DNA of 43,961 nt from Zancudomyces culisetae (lineage: Eukaryota > Kickxellomycota > Harpellomycetes > Harpellales > Legeriomycetaceae). Position numbers and translations under genes: made by a program. Under the pieces are notes generated by a model. The model ran no database searches. It was not told the origin of the DNA and saw nothing but the letters and a program-made list of their open reading frames with translations. Shown piece by piece: positions 1 through 11,200 of the stretch. The stretch lies in the NCBI GenBank assembly GCA_001969505.1, contig LSSK01001317.1:1-43961 (forward strand), given 5' to 3'. How positions within the stretch are numbered: the first letter of the stretch is position 1; every line of letters starts with the position of its first letter.

Positions 1-1119
1 GGTGGGTTGAACTTTGAGATTACCTGAAGACTCCGATGCCACCATATATTCATTCTGTGTAAAGTAGTCTTCAGCAAATGTTACAATATGATTTGCAAGC
101 CTAACATCAGTTGTCCCATCTGTCAGCGAATGCTCACCATTAAACCCATAACGGCCGTTTTTAAAGACTAGAAGTTGAAAACATTTATCAAAGTAGCCAT
201 TGATTCCATCCGAGTGATAGCAAGCATTTGCAAGCTCGTCATATGTCTCGGGTGTATTCGAATCTAAAGATAACAAAAATGCAGATGATTCTAGCATTTT
301 TAGTGATTTTTTGTTTTTTTCTGACACAGACAATAAAGTTTTTCTAGCACGATACCAATCTCCACGTTTCAGTGTGCTTAAAACTCCAATAGATTTTCCT
401 CTTACTGGCTCGTATGATTTGTTCCAGGTTACTAGTGCTAGAAGCATATGTTCCAGTTGATCGATCGGCTTTATGCTTCCATCTTCATTGTATGGGTCAA
501 GTGTGTAAAACTTTCCCTTGTGTGACACCGCAATGTGTTTACTCTCCTCAAATGGATATATTTTGGTCGTGTCTACCTTTTCTCCTGGTATTCTGCAGCC
601 ACCAAATTGATACATAAATTGCTTCATACAAAGAATCTTTTCACGCACGGTATCGGTCTTAAAAGTTCCATCGATAATTTCTTGTCTATACTCTAAAATG
701 CTCCTAAGCAACACGGCGGCAAGTTTAGTTTGTGCCGGTCGTATTTGCTGACCACTGTTCCCATCAACAACCTTGATATCTCTAAATGCAAAAAAGTAGT
801 TGACATAAAAGCATAGGGATTGTCTGTTTTGAAAATATGCCACATCATTCCACCACTCCTCGGCCCATGATACAATGTTTGGATCACTTGCTCTTTCTTC
901 TAACCTTCTTTGTAGTGTCCTTCCGATGCTCTTGGTCGGGTCAAGAAGATGTTCCGCCTTTTCTTTGCATTCCTCATATTCTTCTTCCGAGAAAAGTGGT
1001 TTTATTGATTTCAAAAGTCGCTCAACTGTTTCTTCTAGTGTTGGAACGGGTAACTTCGGAACATTTTTTGCGTTGTCAAGGTATGTAAGATCGCTTATCT
1101 TCCTGCCACAGGTCTCCAT
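1..1119 (-). CDS. Carnitine O-acetyltransferase, N-terminal 373 codons (partial)
   Basis: Choline/carnitine O-acyltransferase family enzyme, which transfers acetyl groups between CoA and carnitine. The frame is open from the ATG at 1119 down to base 1, so the C-terminal part lies outside the window. Family signatures read in order: an N-terminal LPVPTLEETVERLL block, FFAFRDIKVVDGNSGQQI, MYQFGGCRIPG (the conserved R-x-P-G segment) and FNGEHSLTDGTT, whose His at about residue 330 is the expected catalytic base. No intron is seen. The protein starts with METCGRKISDL and has no basic amphipathic presequence and no upstream in-frame Met nearby, so a cytosolic or peroxisomal form is more likely than a mitochondrial one (inference). 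A carnitine acyltransferase of other chain length cannot be excluded without the C-terminal half. Confidence 0.9.
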   Translation of the reverse strand, partial: METCGRKISDLTYLDNAKNVPKLPVPTLEETVERLLKSIKPLFSEEEYEECKEKAEHLLDPTKSIGRTLQRRLEERASDPNIVSWAEEWWNDVAYFQNRQSLCFYVNYFFAFRDIKVVDGNSGQQIRPAQTKLAAVLLRSILEYRQEIIDGTFKTDTVREKILCMKQFMYQFGGCRIPGEKVDTTKIYPFEESKHIAVSHKGKFYTLDPYNEDGSIKPIDQLEHMLLALVTWNKSYEPVRGKSIGVLSTLKRGDWYRARKTLLSVSEKNKKSLKMLESSAFLLSLDSNTPETYDELANACYHSDGINGYFDKCFQLLVFKNGRYGFNGEHSLTDGTTDVRLANHIVTFAEDYFTQNEYMVASESSGNLKVQPT

Positions 1120-2876
1120 GATTTGTATCTTATTATTTTTTTTGTTTCGGTATAAATTGTTTAGACGTTTTCGCGGTGCTCTAGCACAATTCCTCCTTAT
1201 TTACAGTGAATTAAAGTATACAGAATTCTGATATTAGGTATCTAATACCTCAAAGAAATATTTTCTCCCCAACTAATAAATATCTAAAGAAAAAGACACC
1301 AACAGAAAATAAAGTGGCTCTAAATAATACAGTTATGTCTGAGGTGGTGTCTATGAAGATCCCTTTCCAATAATAACGCACCGAGGATGATACAAAATGT
1401 TTAAGTTTCGTAAAAGGCCTCTAGCTTGTCTTACTACTCTATGTACATACATATCATTCAAAAAGAGTATATATATTAGACTGTGCCTTTATTATATATC
1501 TTGCAGGTTTTTATAGTTTTCAGCTAACGACCAACGCATAAATACTGATACCATTCCCTTAAATGCATACTAAGTTTTTACGTTCCCATCTATGCAAAAT
1601 AGCTAATGGTGAGTTCTTACATCAATTCGCTGTCGTGGTTGACAAGTACGCTTGAAAAAAAAACTATACCGCCGGTTGGTGTAAAATTATAAAGTATTAT
1701 TTGTAATAATAATAAAAGCTGCAGAGATATAACAACTAGTTTTTGGGTTTTTTAATACTTTGTTAAGAGTAACTTTGAAATAGAGCAAGTCGGTTTTGGA
1801 TATTAGCTTTTATATGTACATACCTAGCCTTTAAAATTTGTTTGCGGGTTTTTATTGATACTATTTTGAAATTTTGTGATTTGCTTTCAAAAATTTCAAG
1901 TAACTGTATTCAATCATTGCTCAAGTAGGTGGTGTAAAGATAAATTGCAAAATGATGTTGAATACAACAAGGGGGTGTATAGATTTTGGTTTTAAGGTGG
2001 TGTATGTGACATGAGATTGTTTCTCTCCTCTCTCACTTCATTATTTTTTTACCATAGTCATGAAGCATCTAACCAAACTATCCTAAAATTCATCTCGAGG
2101 TTTTTTTACTTAGTTGTCACGCCCATTTTCCCTTTAGTTTGGCACTTGTGACTTTATTTTTTTGTCCTGCAAGTCTAGAGTAGGTCAAATACGGTGTGTA
2201 GGATATCAGGAACTAGAAAGGGAACAAAAGCAGCACCAGTACGGGGGAATGGACAAGTGAATGCATAAGAAGGGGAGGGGAGTGGTTATCAAAAAAGCTA
2301 TTGGAGAAAAAAGTTTATAAACTTTAAGGAGTTTGATGTGTTACATAATAGAAATAAAACTATAGGAAGAAATGAATACGATGGCTAAAACACAAAATAA
2401 AACAACGAATATATGCATGCGAATATACAAGGGTAATATTTTTAGTGCTGGGGGCATCTACCACAAATATAGCTTAAACATGATTATCTAATGAGACAAA
2501 TCACTGCACTGATAATGAAGTTTCCACGAGTAAGAATGGTTAGATAGCTTAAAACAAAAAAAAACTTTTTGCTTTGTAAATTATACCTGTTCCTTTCGTC
2601 TTATCCAGTAGTACTATATTTACTTGACAAGTGATTGTTGGTATGGTGGTCTGTGAATGTGCTGGTATCATGTCGTCAATCACATGACATTTGCTTTTTT
2701 TCGCCTTGTTGCAATTGTTTTTATACCTAGCTCCCTGTTTTTGGATTATGCTACATTTTTTTTCTCACAATTCCAAATATAAAGACCCAAAATATTGGGG
2801 GGGAGGGGAAAAGGGAGAAAACTGCGACTATTCAGTGATATAACCACGCTTTCAGATCGTTTATTTAGAGGCAAAA

Positions 2877-3120
2877 TGACCTCGAAGCCTGTGAATTTGG
2901 GCAAATTATCGGCATTGGGTTTGGTAATTTGAACGAGAAAACTTTTTAATTGACCTGTTTTCCTTGTGCAGTGCTTTTAGAGCGAGATTTTGTTCTATTT
3001 TAAATTGTACTTGTGTTACCCCCAATTTTTGTTATCACAAGACGTTAAAATTATTGGAGGGGTGGATCGATTATCGCAGCTATTCTATTCGGTAAAAAAT
3101 CTTTATCTAAATTAATATAA
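2877..3120 (+). CDS. Possible small spliced gene resembling ATP synthase subunit e (tentative)
   Basis: An ATG at 2877 opens MTSKPVNLGKLSALGL and then meets a GTAATT donor-like site at 2925. Joining to an acceptor ending ATCGCAG near 3088 keeps phase 0 and adds LFYSVKNLYLN before a stop. The joined start resembles the N-terminal membrane segment of ATP synthase subunit e, which typically has a VxLxRYSALxLGxxYG pattern. The product would be only 27 residues, well below the usual 70-95, so either a further exon is missed or the match is chance. The boundaries are a guess. Confidence 0.2.
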
Positions 3121-3326
3121 AGCTTATCGAACAAATAAAATCGGCAAACTGGCTGTGTCACCATGAAGTAGGCACTATTTAACAGCTCTTGAAGCATAGT
3201 TTTTTGAGAGATTCTAAAACAAAAACGAAGAGAGTGAGCTCTGAATTCTCAATGCAACAAGTATTCATAATACTTCAATAGCAATGTGCGAATTGTGTGG
3301 TTACATGTGTGAAATAGACATCAGTC

Positions 3327-3350
3327 TGTTTTGTTTTGTTTTGTTTTGTT
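3327..3350. repeat. TTTTG tandem run
   Basis: About five consecutive TTTTG pentamers lie in the spacer upstream of the BUD23 3' end. This is a simple sequence repeat with no evident function. Confidence 0.9.
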
Positions 3351-3983
3351 TATCAGTGTAGCAGGGGATGAAGATTAAAAATTAGACAAAACAGTACAAG
3401 ACTTGATAAAAAAGAACCACAAGACATATAAACATACATGAAACGCGCGATAAAAGCTCTAATACCATGATGGAATCACTATTTTAGCTCAATTTGTGCT
3501 CCGACTGTTGTCTGTGCGCTGTTTAAAATGGAGTACTCAGGTATGAGGCTGATTGCTTGTCTGGAATTAGCTCCTTCATAGATGATAACCTACACTATGA
3601 AGAATGTGTTTAAGTGAACAAGGTCTCTGTCAAATAGTGCCCAGGCAATTGTATAGTCATATTTGTTTCTGCTTGATGTTTTTGCCTCATGGTTTATGAA
3701 ATAGCTGCACGAAAACCATAGTGTTGTAATCAAACTTTGAGTAAAAGAGAAGGGTATTATCAAATGTGCTATTATAACTGAATTTCATATTAATGATAGT
3801 GAAATGTAGTGATATTGGCATATACAATTTATGTTTAGTAATGTATTCACTCTTTTTTCTATAAAAAAAAAAAGTAGATATAGGAGGATTAAACTATCTT
3901 AATATTTACAACAACAGTGGATCAATCGATGAAACAATAATCATATCTTAAAAAATAAAGAGATGGGGAAATGATGGAAACCA

Positions 3984-5428
3984 TTAAAAAGCGGTTCGTC
4001 TTTTTCTTCCAGTATATTTTGAATCACGAGGAACAGGCTTTTCACCTTTTTTCCTCTGAATGTCCTTTTTGTGGAGAATCCAATCTTTGGATTTGACTGA
4101 AACCCTTTTACCCTTTTTGCCTCTATTTTACACATCGATCATGGGTTTTAATACAGATTTCAGCTGAAAGCAATATTCGAAACAGAAAAATAACTTACTT
4201 TGAAAAGCCATTGAACCGAGAATTGGAATTCGAGTTCTCGACAGTGTTTTCGTGTTCACCGGTCAACCCCTGTGGAAGTTGTTGATGACTGGCTGCACCA
4301 TTAGCCTTACCATTGTGGCCGCCAGAACTTCCAGCAAATAAACATAGGTAGTACTTTTTGGCCTTCTTGGAATTTGGATAATCAATTACTACACCACCAG
4401 TAAATCCGCACACTGTAGCGCTTTCCATAATCATGTTTATTTGATCGTCGTTCTCTGGATAGAATTGGAATACTGCACGTGCTCCTCTTCGAAGTGCAAT
4501 AAACAGAGTGGTAAAAAAGCGCTTTAATCTCTTTCTAGGATTGTTTATAGTTTTGTCTGCATTGCATAGCCATTGAATAACTGAAATACTATTGAAAGTT
4601 GTAATTTATCGTATTTTAATGCCTTTATGCAAATATTATTTCATTACATAGCAATCTTCCTCCCACCTATCGAAGCTGCTCAATACCAACAAACGCAGGT
4701 AGGAGAGGGTAACAAAAAGTAAAAATACATGTAACAAGGGAATGGTCGGTGTAATACCTTATAGCTCCGTCAAATGTGCCTGGTCTGAATCCCATTCCCT
4801 GTCCTATATCCTGCAAAAACAGATCGCCTTCCAAATCTTTGTCAACGGCAATATCTAAATTGTATCAAGATGTTTTTGCGTTTAATACATTTGTCACTAC
4901 TTTCTATTAAAAATGATATTTTAGTAAATTAAATAAAAAGAAAAGATGTTTTACCTAACATTGATTTCGAGATATCCATGCCTACCCAAACGTGGCCCTC
5001 TTCTTCAAGTATCTCTCCGCTTAAACCAGATCCACACCCAATATCCAACAAGAATGCAGTTTGATCCTCTGGAAGGCAAAGTAATTCAACAGCTCTCAAA
5101 CTCATTTCAGCTTGTATAGTGGTGATTCGAGTACTAATAAGGTCATTATTTTTTGTGTATAGTCAGAAATTTAACGTTTTATTTGCAAATGAATGGAAAA
5201 AAATAGTGCTAAAATATGTAACTGTACACGTATTGACTTACTTCTCAGTGTATTTTTTTGCCATATCATCATTGTAGTACTATTTGTATTCGGTTTGATA
5301 GAACTTTGTTGAAATGCATTTTAAATTGAAAGTGAAATTCAAATAAAAACGTAATTAATAGCGCATTCGAATCGTGTGTTCTATATACTTACAATTTCTG
5401 GAGGCGATATATGCTCTGGTCTAGACAT
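3984..5428 (-). CDS. BUD23: 18S rRNA (guanine-N7) methyltransferase Bud23, six exons
   Basis: SAM-dependent methyltransferase that makes m7G in 18S rRNA and helps release 40S precursors, normally with Trm112. My exons are 5428-5393, 5279-5242, 5133-4955, 4854-4758, 4588-4199 and 4122-3984; phases close exactly to 292 aa. The protein begins [12 protein letters not shown], the near-invariant Bud23 start. SAM motif [11 protein letters not shown], is at residues 52-61. A GxDISxxML-type post-I strand follows, and a basic tail ([17 protein letters not shown], then SKYTGRKRR) typical of the family ends the protein. The last-exon tail is out of frame with exon 5 and is recovered only by splicing out 4123-4198. 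Exons 1 and 2 are very short (36 and 38 nt). A Ser/Asn/Gly-rich insert precedes the basic tail. All five introns end in TAG. Confidence 0.95.
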
Positions 5429-5826
5429 GGTTGAATTTTGTGTTGTTTTTTTTAGTTTGTTTTGAAGAGTAGTGTAATATAGAGCAAAATATAATTGCTT
5501 TGCTTCGGTGATCTAGATTCAATGAAAAGTCTAATTCTTAATTTCGTATTGTAATTGTCTTTCTTATACACTGCAACAAAAGATTTTGTTGTATTTTTTT
5601 TTTTTTTTGATTTTAGTTAACAGATGTGTTCCAATTTCCAATAATAATTGGTGAAAAAAAATTTTTTTTGGCTAATCAACACAAATAGGTAATTCCAAAT
5701 AGCAATAAATCAAGCAAAATGGAAAAAACGTGACATTTTTTTAAAAAACCAATATTTAAATGACTGGGCAAAGTAATATGAAGCTCAAAAACAAAAACAA
5801 AAACAAAAACAAAAACAGGAAAGAGA
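5429..5826. other. Spacer between BUD23 and ERG26
   Basis: About 400 bases holding the BUD23 promoter and the ERG26 3' untranslated region, with T-rich runs near 5590-5610 and 5655-5670. Apart from the repeat listed next, nothing else is recognised. Confidence 0.6.
5785..5817. repeat. AAAAAC hexamer run
   Basis: About five tandem AAAAAC units immediately beyond the ERG26 stop codon, so they would lie in its 3' untranslated region. Confidence 0.9.
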
Positions 5827-7126
5827 TCAGTTTGTTTTCTTATCTGAGGAGCCCGGATCCTGAGATTTCCACCTTTCAAGACAAGATTTGACAGCAATAG
5901 GCACACCTTGTGCATAAGAAATCCTTGGAGAGTAGTTGAGTAGAGTTTTAGCTTTGGTGATGTTAAAATAACGAGAAGTAAAGGTCATGCCAAAGACAAA
6001 CGGAACCTCATGCTTGACAACCCCAATACAGGCCAAAAGTTTGAGAAAATACAAGATGAACGTAGCGATTATATTTGGGATAATGATAAGCGGCTTCCTA
6101 GTATCACCAACCTGGGCCCATATTAGGCGTAGGAAAGACCACATACCGATTGGTTGGCCATTGGTGATGAAAAAGGCTTGGCCTTGGATCTGTGTGTTGT
6201 GACTAGAGGAGAGGAGGTCACTGGCAGAGATGTGGGCATCAACAATGTTATCAACATACGTGAAATCAAACAGCGCCGTATTGTTTCCTACTTGCAGCAA
6301 GACCGGGAAGTTCTTTTTCTGCGCAATTAGCGCGCCAGGTGTAGTTTGGGCATCTCCAGGGCCAAAAATTCCAGACGGCCTGATGGCCAGTGTTTTCATT
6401 CCACTAGGACTATTTGCAGCAAGACACATTTTCTCTGCAATCGCCTATGTATTGTTGTAGTTGTGTAAGTAGTTGGATAAACTAATTCAGGGCACAATTA
6501 TACAATAAAAAAACAAAATATACATTACTGTGAATGATCATACTTTGGTTTCTGAATAATAGTCTGCAAACTTTTGTGGATACGGAATAGTTTCATCAAC
6601 ATTAACCAGGGGAGCACCGGAATACACTACACTTGCACTGCTTGTGTAGATAAAGCTCTTCACCTTTTCTTCCTTGCATACTTCCAAAAGTGTCTTTGTA
6701 CCATCGATGTTTACCATTTTGTGGATATTCTTTGCTGCTTTCATTATCGGAGAAGCTGTATGGAATACTGTTGTAACATTTACGTTTCCATCCCGCAAGA
6801 TTGCTCGTATTTTTTCCTTGTCATTTATGTCGCTTTGGTAGAATTTATAGCCGTTGCATTCTCCGTCCGGTTTTTTGATATCAAGAACCCGGATCTCAGA
6901 ATTATCATATGTACCGAACTGCGCTTTTTTCTTTTCAATCAACGCCAGGACGATTCGTTTACCCAAAAAACCCTCACCACCAACCACTAGATATACCTCT
7001 TTAGTCTATTCCAGAGCAAGATTTACATTTTTGTATTTGTAATTTTACTTTTCATTATTTCGACTTTTTTATTTTTGATTTTGTGGGTAGTTAGATGCGA
7101 TTTTAATTAAAAAAACTTACCGACAT
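5827..7126 (-). CDS. ERG26: Sterol-4-alpha-carboxylate 3-dehydrogenase (Erg26-like), three exons
   Basis: Short-chain dehydrogenase of the 3-beta-HSD family that oxidatively decarboxylates 4-carboxysterols during C4 demethylation in ergosterol synthesis, an ER membrane step. Exons: 7126-7121 (only ATG TCG), 7005-6544 and 6444-5827, giving 361 aa. The start reads MSTKEVYLVVGGEGFLG, with the nucleotide-binding glycines G11, G14 and G17. The active-site Tyr and Lys are Y152 and K156 (YSETK), at the very end of exon 2. AIRPSGIFGPGD and TYVDNIVDAHI are further family blocks, and a hydrophobic segment (IIIPNIIATFILYFLKLL) suits ER association. I placed the first acceptor at 7006 (ending GAATAG); an alternative ending GAG at 6997 would lose three residues. 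The 3-beta-HSD assignment is firm. Another C4-sterol or steroid dehydrogenase of the family is the main alternative. Confidence 0.9.
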
Positions 7127-8231
7127 TGTGTACCAGGGTATAAATTTAGTTGTAATATTCTTCTACAAAGATGGTCTGCATATACTCTTGCAACTGATTC
7201 AAATAATGTTGAAAGGAAATAAAAATTTCAGCAAGCCACTCAACATAGATACAAGCGGGTGTTAGTTTTGTGCTTGGTAATTTTTTTTTTGGTTTTGTTT
7301 TTGTGCTCAGCAAAGAGAAAATGTTGTCTATCTTTTTTTTGTTTTGTTTTGTGTAGTTACTTTTTTTTTGATGTGCCAATAATTATTTATTCACATGCAA
7401 ATCAAGACACTTTTTGAATTCATATGCCGTAACAACTTGAAAATGTCAGCCAAAAAATAAAATACAAATCCGTCTATATGAACAGATTTGTAAAATGCAA
7501 TGTCTTTTTTCTTTTATGTTTATGTATGGTCTCACTCCAGTTTGGTGAGGTTTAGAGACGGCGTGATTTTATTTTAAATATTTGAGAAACCGCAACTAGA
7601 GCCAAACCAAAACCAAAACCAAGAACTGCTGAGCCGAGTTTGACTTTGTGCATTTTTAAGATCATGTACTTGTATCTTGGTCAACTTTGAGTATACATGT
7701 AATATAGAGAAAGAAATAAACCCGACCGACTCTCTCATAATACTATATTCTTTCCATTTTATTTGTTCCAAAACACATGAACTTGTGGGCATACGAGTTC
7801 AAGAAACGGGGTAGATTGTTAACTGTATAACCTACATTCTAAAAAGTTTTTAAAATACTTATGTAGCATGTGATGGATTTGGTTAGTGTTATTGGTAATA
7901 CTTTACTTTTGCCAGTTAGAGCTGTGATTCCCGTTAATAAGCATATATATAGCTTAACTCATAAGCCAGTTCGCGTTGTTTGGTTGGGTCTTAATTTGAA
8001 ATGACAAGAAAATGCGTCCAGTTTCGAGTTTTTTAATTCATGATTGGTTAGGTCTTCTTTTTTTTATACAAATGGCGTATAAAGTAATCAAGAGTATATA
8101 AAAATGCAAGTAGAAAAAAAAGGGCATGGAGGAAAAAGAATTTTTTCAACTAATTCGCTTTTCCAAAAAGATAAAAGGGATATACCCAGCGAAACAGCGA
8201 ACAAACGTTATAGAAACGAATTTTCAACATA
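7127..8231. other. Divergent promoter spacer between ERG26 and the ZGRF1-like helicase
   Basis: 1.1 kb of AT-rich DNA between two genes transcribed away from each other. It holds long T runs and the 37-codon candidate ORF listed separately. No other feature is supported. Confidence 0.5.
7552..7665 (-). CDS. Candidate 37-residue single-pass membrane protein
   Basis: ATG at 7665 to TAA at 7552. The reading frame encodes a short polar N-terminus (MILKMHKVK), a Gly/Ala/Val-rich hydrophobic stretch of about 20 residues (LGSAVLGFGFGLALVAV), and a basic tail (KIKSRR). That layout is typical of tiny mitochondrial or ER membrane proteins, but I do not recognise the family. It could also be the last exon of a longer gene or a chance ORF. 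It overlaps a longer, less convincing frame on the same strand. Confidence 0.3.
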   Translation of the reverse strand: MILKMHKVKLGSAVLGFGFGLALVAVSQIFKIKSRRL

Positions 8232-11200
8232 ATGAGTATGGTTAGGTACCAGGTTGTCTACACGTCACAGAAGTACAAAAAGCAGGGTGTGATTTGGAAA
8301 GATGGTAAGTAGTCTTTACTGTAATCTCTTAATTAAAACAGATTTATTAAATTTTTGGCAACTGTACGCAATTATAGGAATAGTGGAATTGGTTGACGAC
8401 AAAACGGTAGGGTTTTTATACGGTTGCGATGTAATTTCTATAAACTTTTCAAGAATGGTCGGATGAAAAGTACTAAATAAAATATTCTAAAAATAGATTA
8501 TACTGAAGGATCTGGAAAAGACAGTATTGACCAAGTAATAAAACATTTCATGCTAAATTGACAATAAAAATGTAAAACATAATATAAACTGCGTGCGAAC
8601 CTAATAGGTGCATGAAGAAAAAAACAGACGTGGTTCAAATAGATGAAACGCTTGATGTGGGAAAATATTTGGTAGTGTTCAATGAAATAGAAGATGGGGA
8701 TATAGCTAAAGAAGATATTACTACAACTTCAAAAGCAGAGAAGAGTGATAATAATGCTGCAGGCAGCAGTATCAAAGGAAGGTACCTGATCAGCAATATG
8801 AATAGCGGTGGTATAACTTCAAAAGTAATTGCAAAACGCAAAATGGGGATTCAAAAGAGCCAAAATTCGACTTTTATTTCACCGTTTAAAGTAAGCCTTA
8901 TTATTGGTATTGATACAAGTGAAGTATTTATTTATACTTTTTTAAAAGAAAAATCCTGGTTATGATGGAAAACATGGCTTAAATATACGATAATGGCATA
9001 AAGCGGGTAAGAGTGAGTTGAGCATCTTTAAACCTGAGTGAATGTACAATAGAAAATGAAGGTGCAAAAGAAAGAGGAGCCTGACACACAAAAACAGAGT
9101 GGCGATGTGGTTACAAAAACACCGAGTGTTAACAACAAGGTCACGATTAATGGTGTAAGGTAAATAATATAGATATTGTGAATAAAGTAAGCGATATTCA
9201 AGATAACAAAATTTATGAATGGAAATTTCTTTACTGTAGGACAAAAGTGAATAGAATAAGTTTTCCAAATAAACGAGAAATCGAGATGGAATACTACAAG
9301 AAGAGGGGTAGTGGGGGAGTAAGGCTGAGGTTAGATTATGTAAGTATCGATTTGTAAATGGCAGAGTAGGATGTATTGATTAACCAAGGGGTCAAAAATA
9401 ATAAATAAATGGGTGGATGAATGCATTAAATAGGAGAACTGGGGAGACTATTGTAGAACAATTAAGGGAATGCTGCGAGAGTTTATACAAGATACAATAG
9501 CAGAGACAGCAAAGATGTTTTATGAGACCAAAAAAAAGTATATCAATCAAAAGATGATGGCTAGTAAATTGAAGACCCAAAAGATAGAGTATTATGAAGG
9601 AATCGGTTTGGTTAGGGGGATGAACGGATACCGAATATCGGGAGTTACTGGTAATAATGGTAATGGCGGTGCAAACAGAAATTTTTACAAATATGGACAA
9701 AAGGGAGCAAAAAAGAAAAGTGAAGAATATCAAAAAAACGATACATGGATCATTTCACAAACGGTAGATTTCCACAACGGAATAGTATGCAAAAGTGAAT
9801 ATTATGGAGTAAACAGTGATGGTACAATAATGATAGATGGGGTAGATGAAGATAATAAGGACAAGCTAAAAAAGATATTCGGAGCTGGCTTGGAAAAAAA
9901 TCAGAGACAGATGTTACAGAAAAAGGATAGAGAATTGGAGAGGGAGATAGAAATGTATTGTTTACGGATGGTGGAAAGTGTGAATGAATGGAGTATTTTG
10001 GAAATGTTGGACGAAGTAGAAAAAGACAGTGAGAACGACATTTATTTGGGAAAAGTTTTGATAGGGAAGGCAGATAAGGAAGGAACAAAGGAAATAATGG
10101 CAGAGACTGAGGATGAAGTGAGAAACGGGATACAAAAAAGGGCAAAAGAACTGATTGGACAACAACAGCAACTGTATAAGTTGAATCAAGAGCAGTTGCA
10201 AGTGGTCACGCGGGTAATAGACAATATAATCAAGCTGTATACAAACAGTTCTAGAGATGAAGCTGAGATCGAAGAAAACGAGAGCAAAAATAAGAACGAG
10301 GATAAGAATAAGAATAAAAACGGATGCAGACGAGAGGGAGAAGGACAGGCAATAGTAGTCCATGGACCATTTGGAACAGGCAAGTCACTGGTGACTGCAG
10401 TCATAGTTGTGGTATCAGCAGCGCTAAAGCAAGAGTTTGTAGAAATATTTGGGAAGCATCCGACATATGGTGGACTGAGGATGCTGGTGACGTCGATGTC
10501 TAACTGTGCCGTTGATAATGTTTTGCAAAAAATAGTAGAACTTGGGTTTGACGATCTAGCACGAGTGGGTAGCCGGCCGCGCGTTAGTAGCAGTATCCGC
10601 ACCTATTTGATGGCAGCTAGCAATGCAGATATCAACAACAAGTTTTTAGTAGGTGCAACTACAATTATGTGCATGAACATGGGCAATGACGCCAAGTATC
10701 CCGTTGTGTTGGTAGATGAGGCTAGTCAAATTACAGAGCATCTGTTGGCAGTGCCGGTGTTGAAATTCAATCCACCTGTGCTGGTAATGGTTGGCGATCA
10801 TAAACAGCTGCCTCCTACAATGGCCAGCATTGTCACCAACCGGTACTATGCAGAGTCTGGGATTCCATTTATCTACACACTCTTTGAACGGCTTATAAAA
10901 TTACAGCATGAGCCAATTATCAGGTTGCGCTTGCAGTATCGCTGCCATCCAAAGATTGCAGAGATTGTCAATACGTTATTTTATAACAAACAGCTGATAA
11001 ATGGGGTTTCAGAGGCTGAAAGACCTGCTCTAATTACCAGCCTACCACCAATCTGTTTTTTCAACGTTGTTTCTCCAACTTCCTCAACCGCTTCAGCCCC
11101 AAATTCAACCAAAAATACTACTAACTGTATGAACAAAAGTGAGCTTCTATTGACTTTAAAGCTCCTGAAATCTATACATACTAATTTTAGTCGGCAATCC

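Larger units (their letters stand above)
1120..3983. other. AT-rich spacer, 2.9 kb
   Basis: The spacer separates the carnitine acetyltransferase start from the BUD23 stop, so it should hold the promoter of the former and the 3' end of the latter. I see no long ORF, no tRNA-like A/B box pair and no homology to a mobile element. It contains a TTTTG pentanucleotide run near 3327-3350 and a weak candidate for a small spliced gene starting at 2877, listed separately. Confidence 0.6.

Noticed and set aside
875-1231. Plus-strand 118-codon frame
   Set aside because: It is antisense to the carnitine acetyltransferase, whose conserved blocks are on the other strand; no domain in this frame.
6997-6998. 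GAG acceptor for ERG26 intron 1
   Set aside because: It keeps frame, but an in-frame TAG acceptor nine bases upstream fits the acceptor rule of this genome and adds a sensible TKE.
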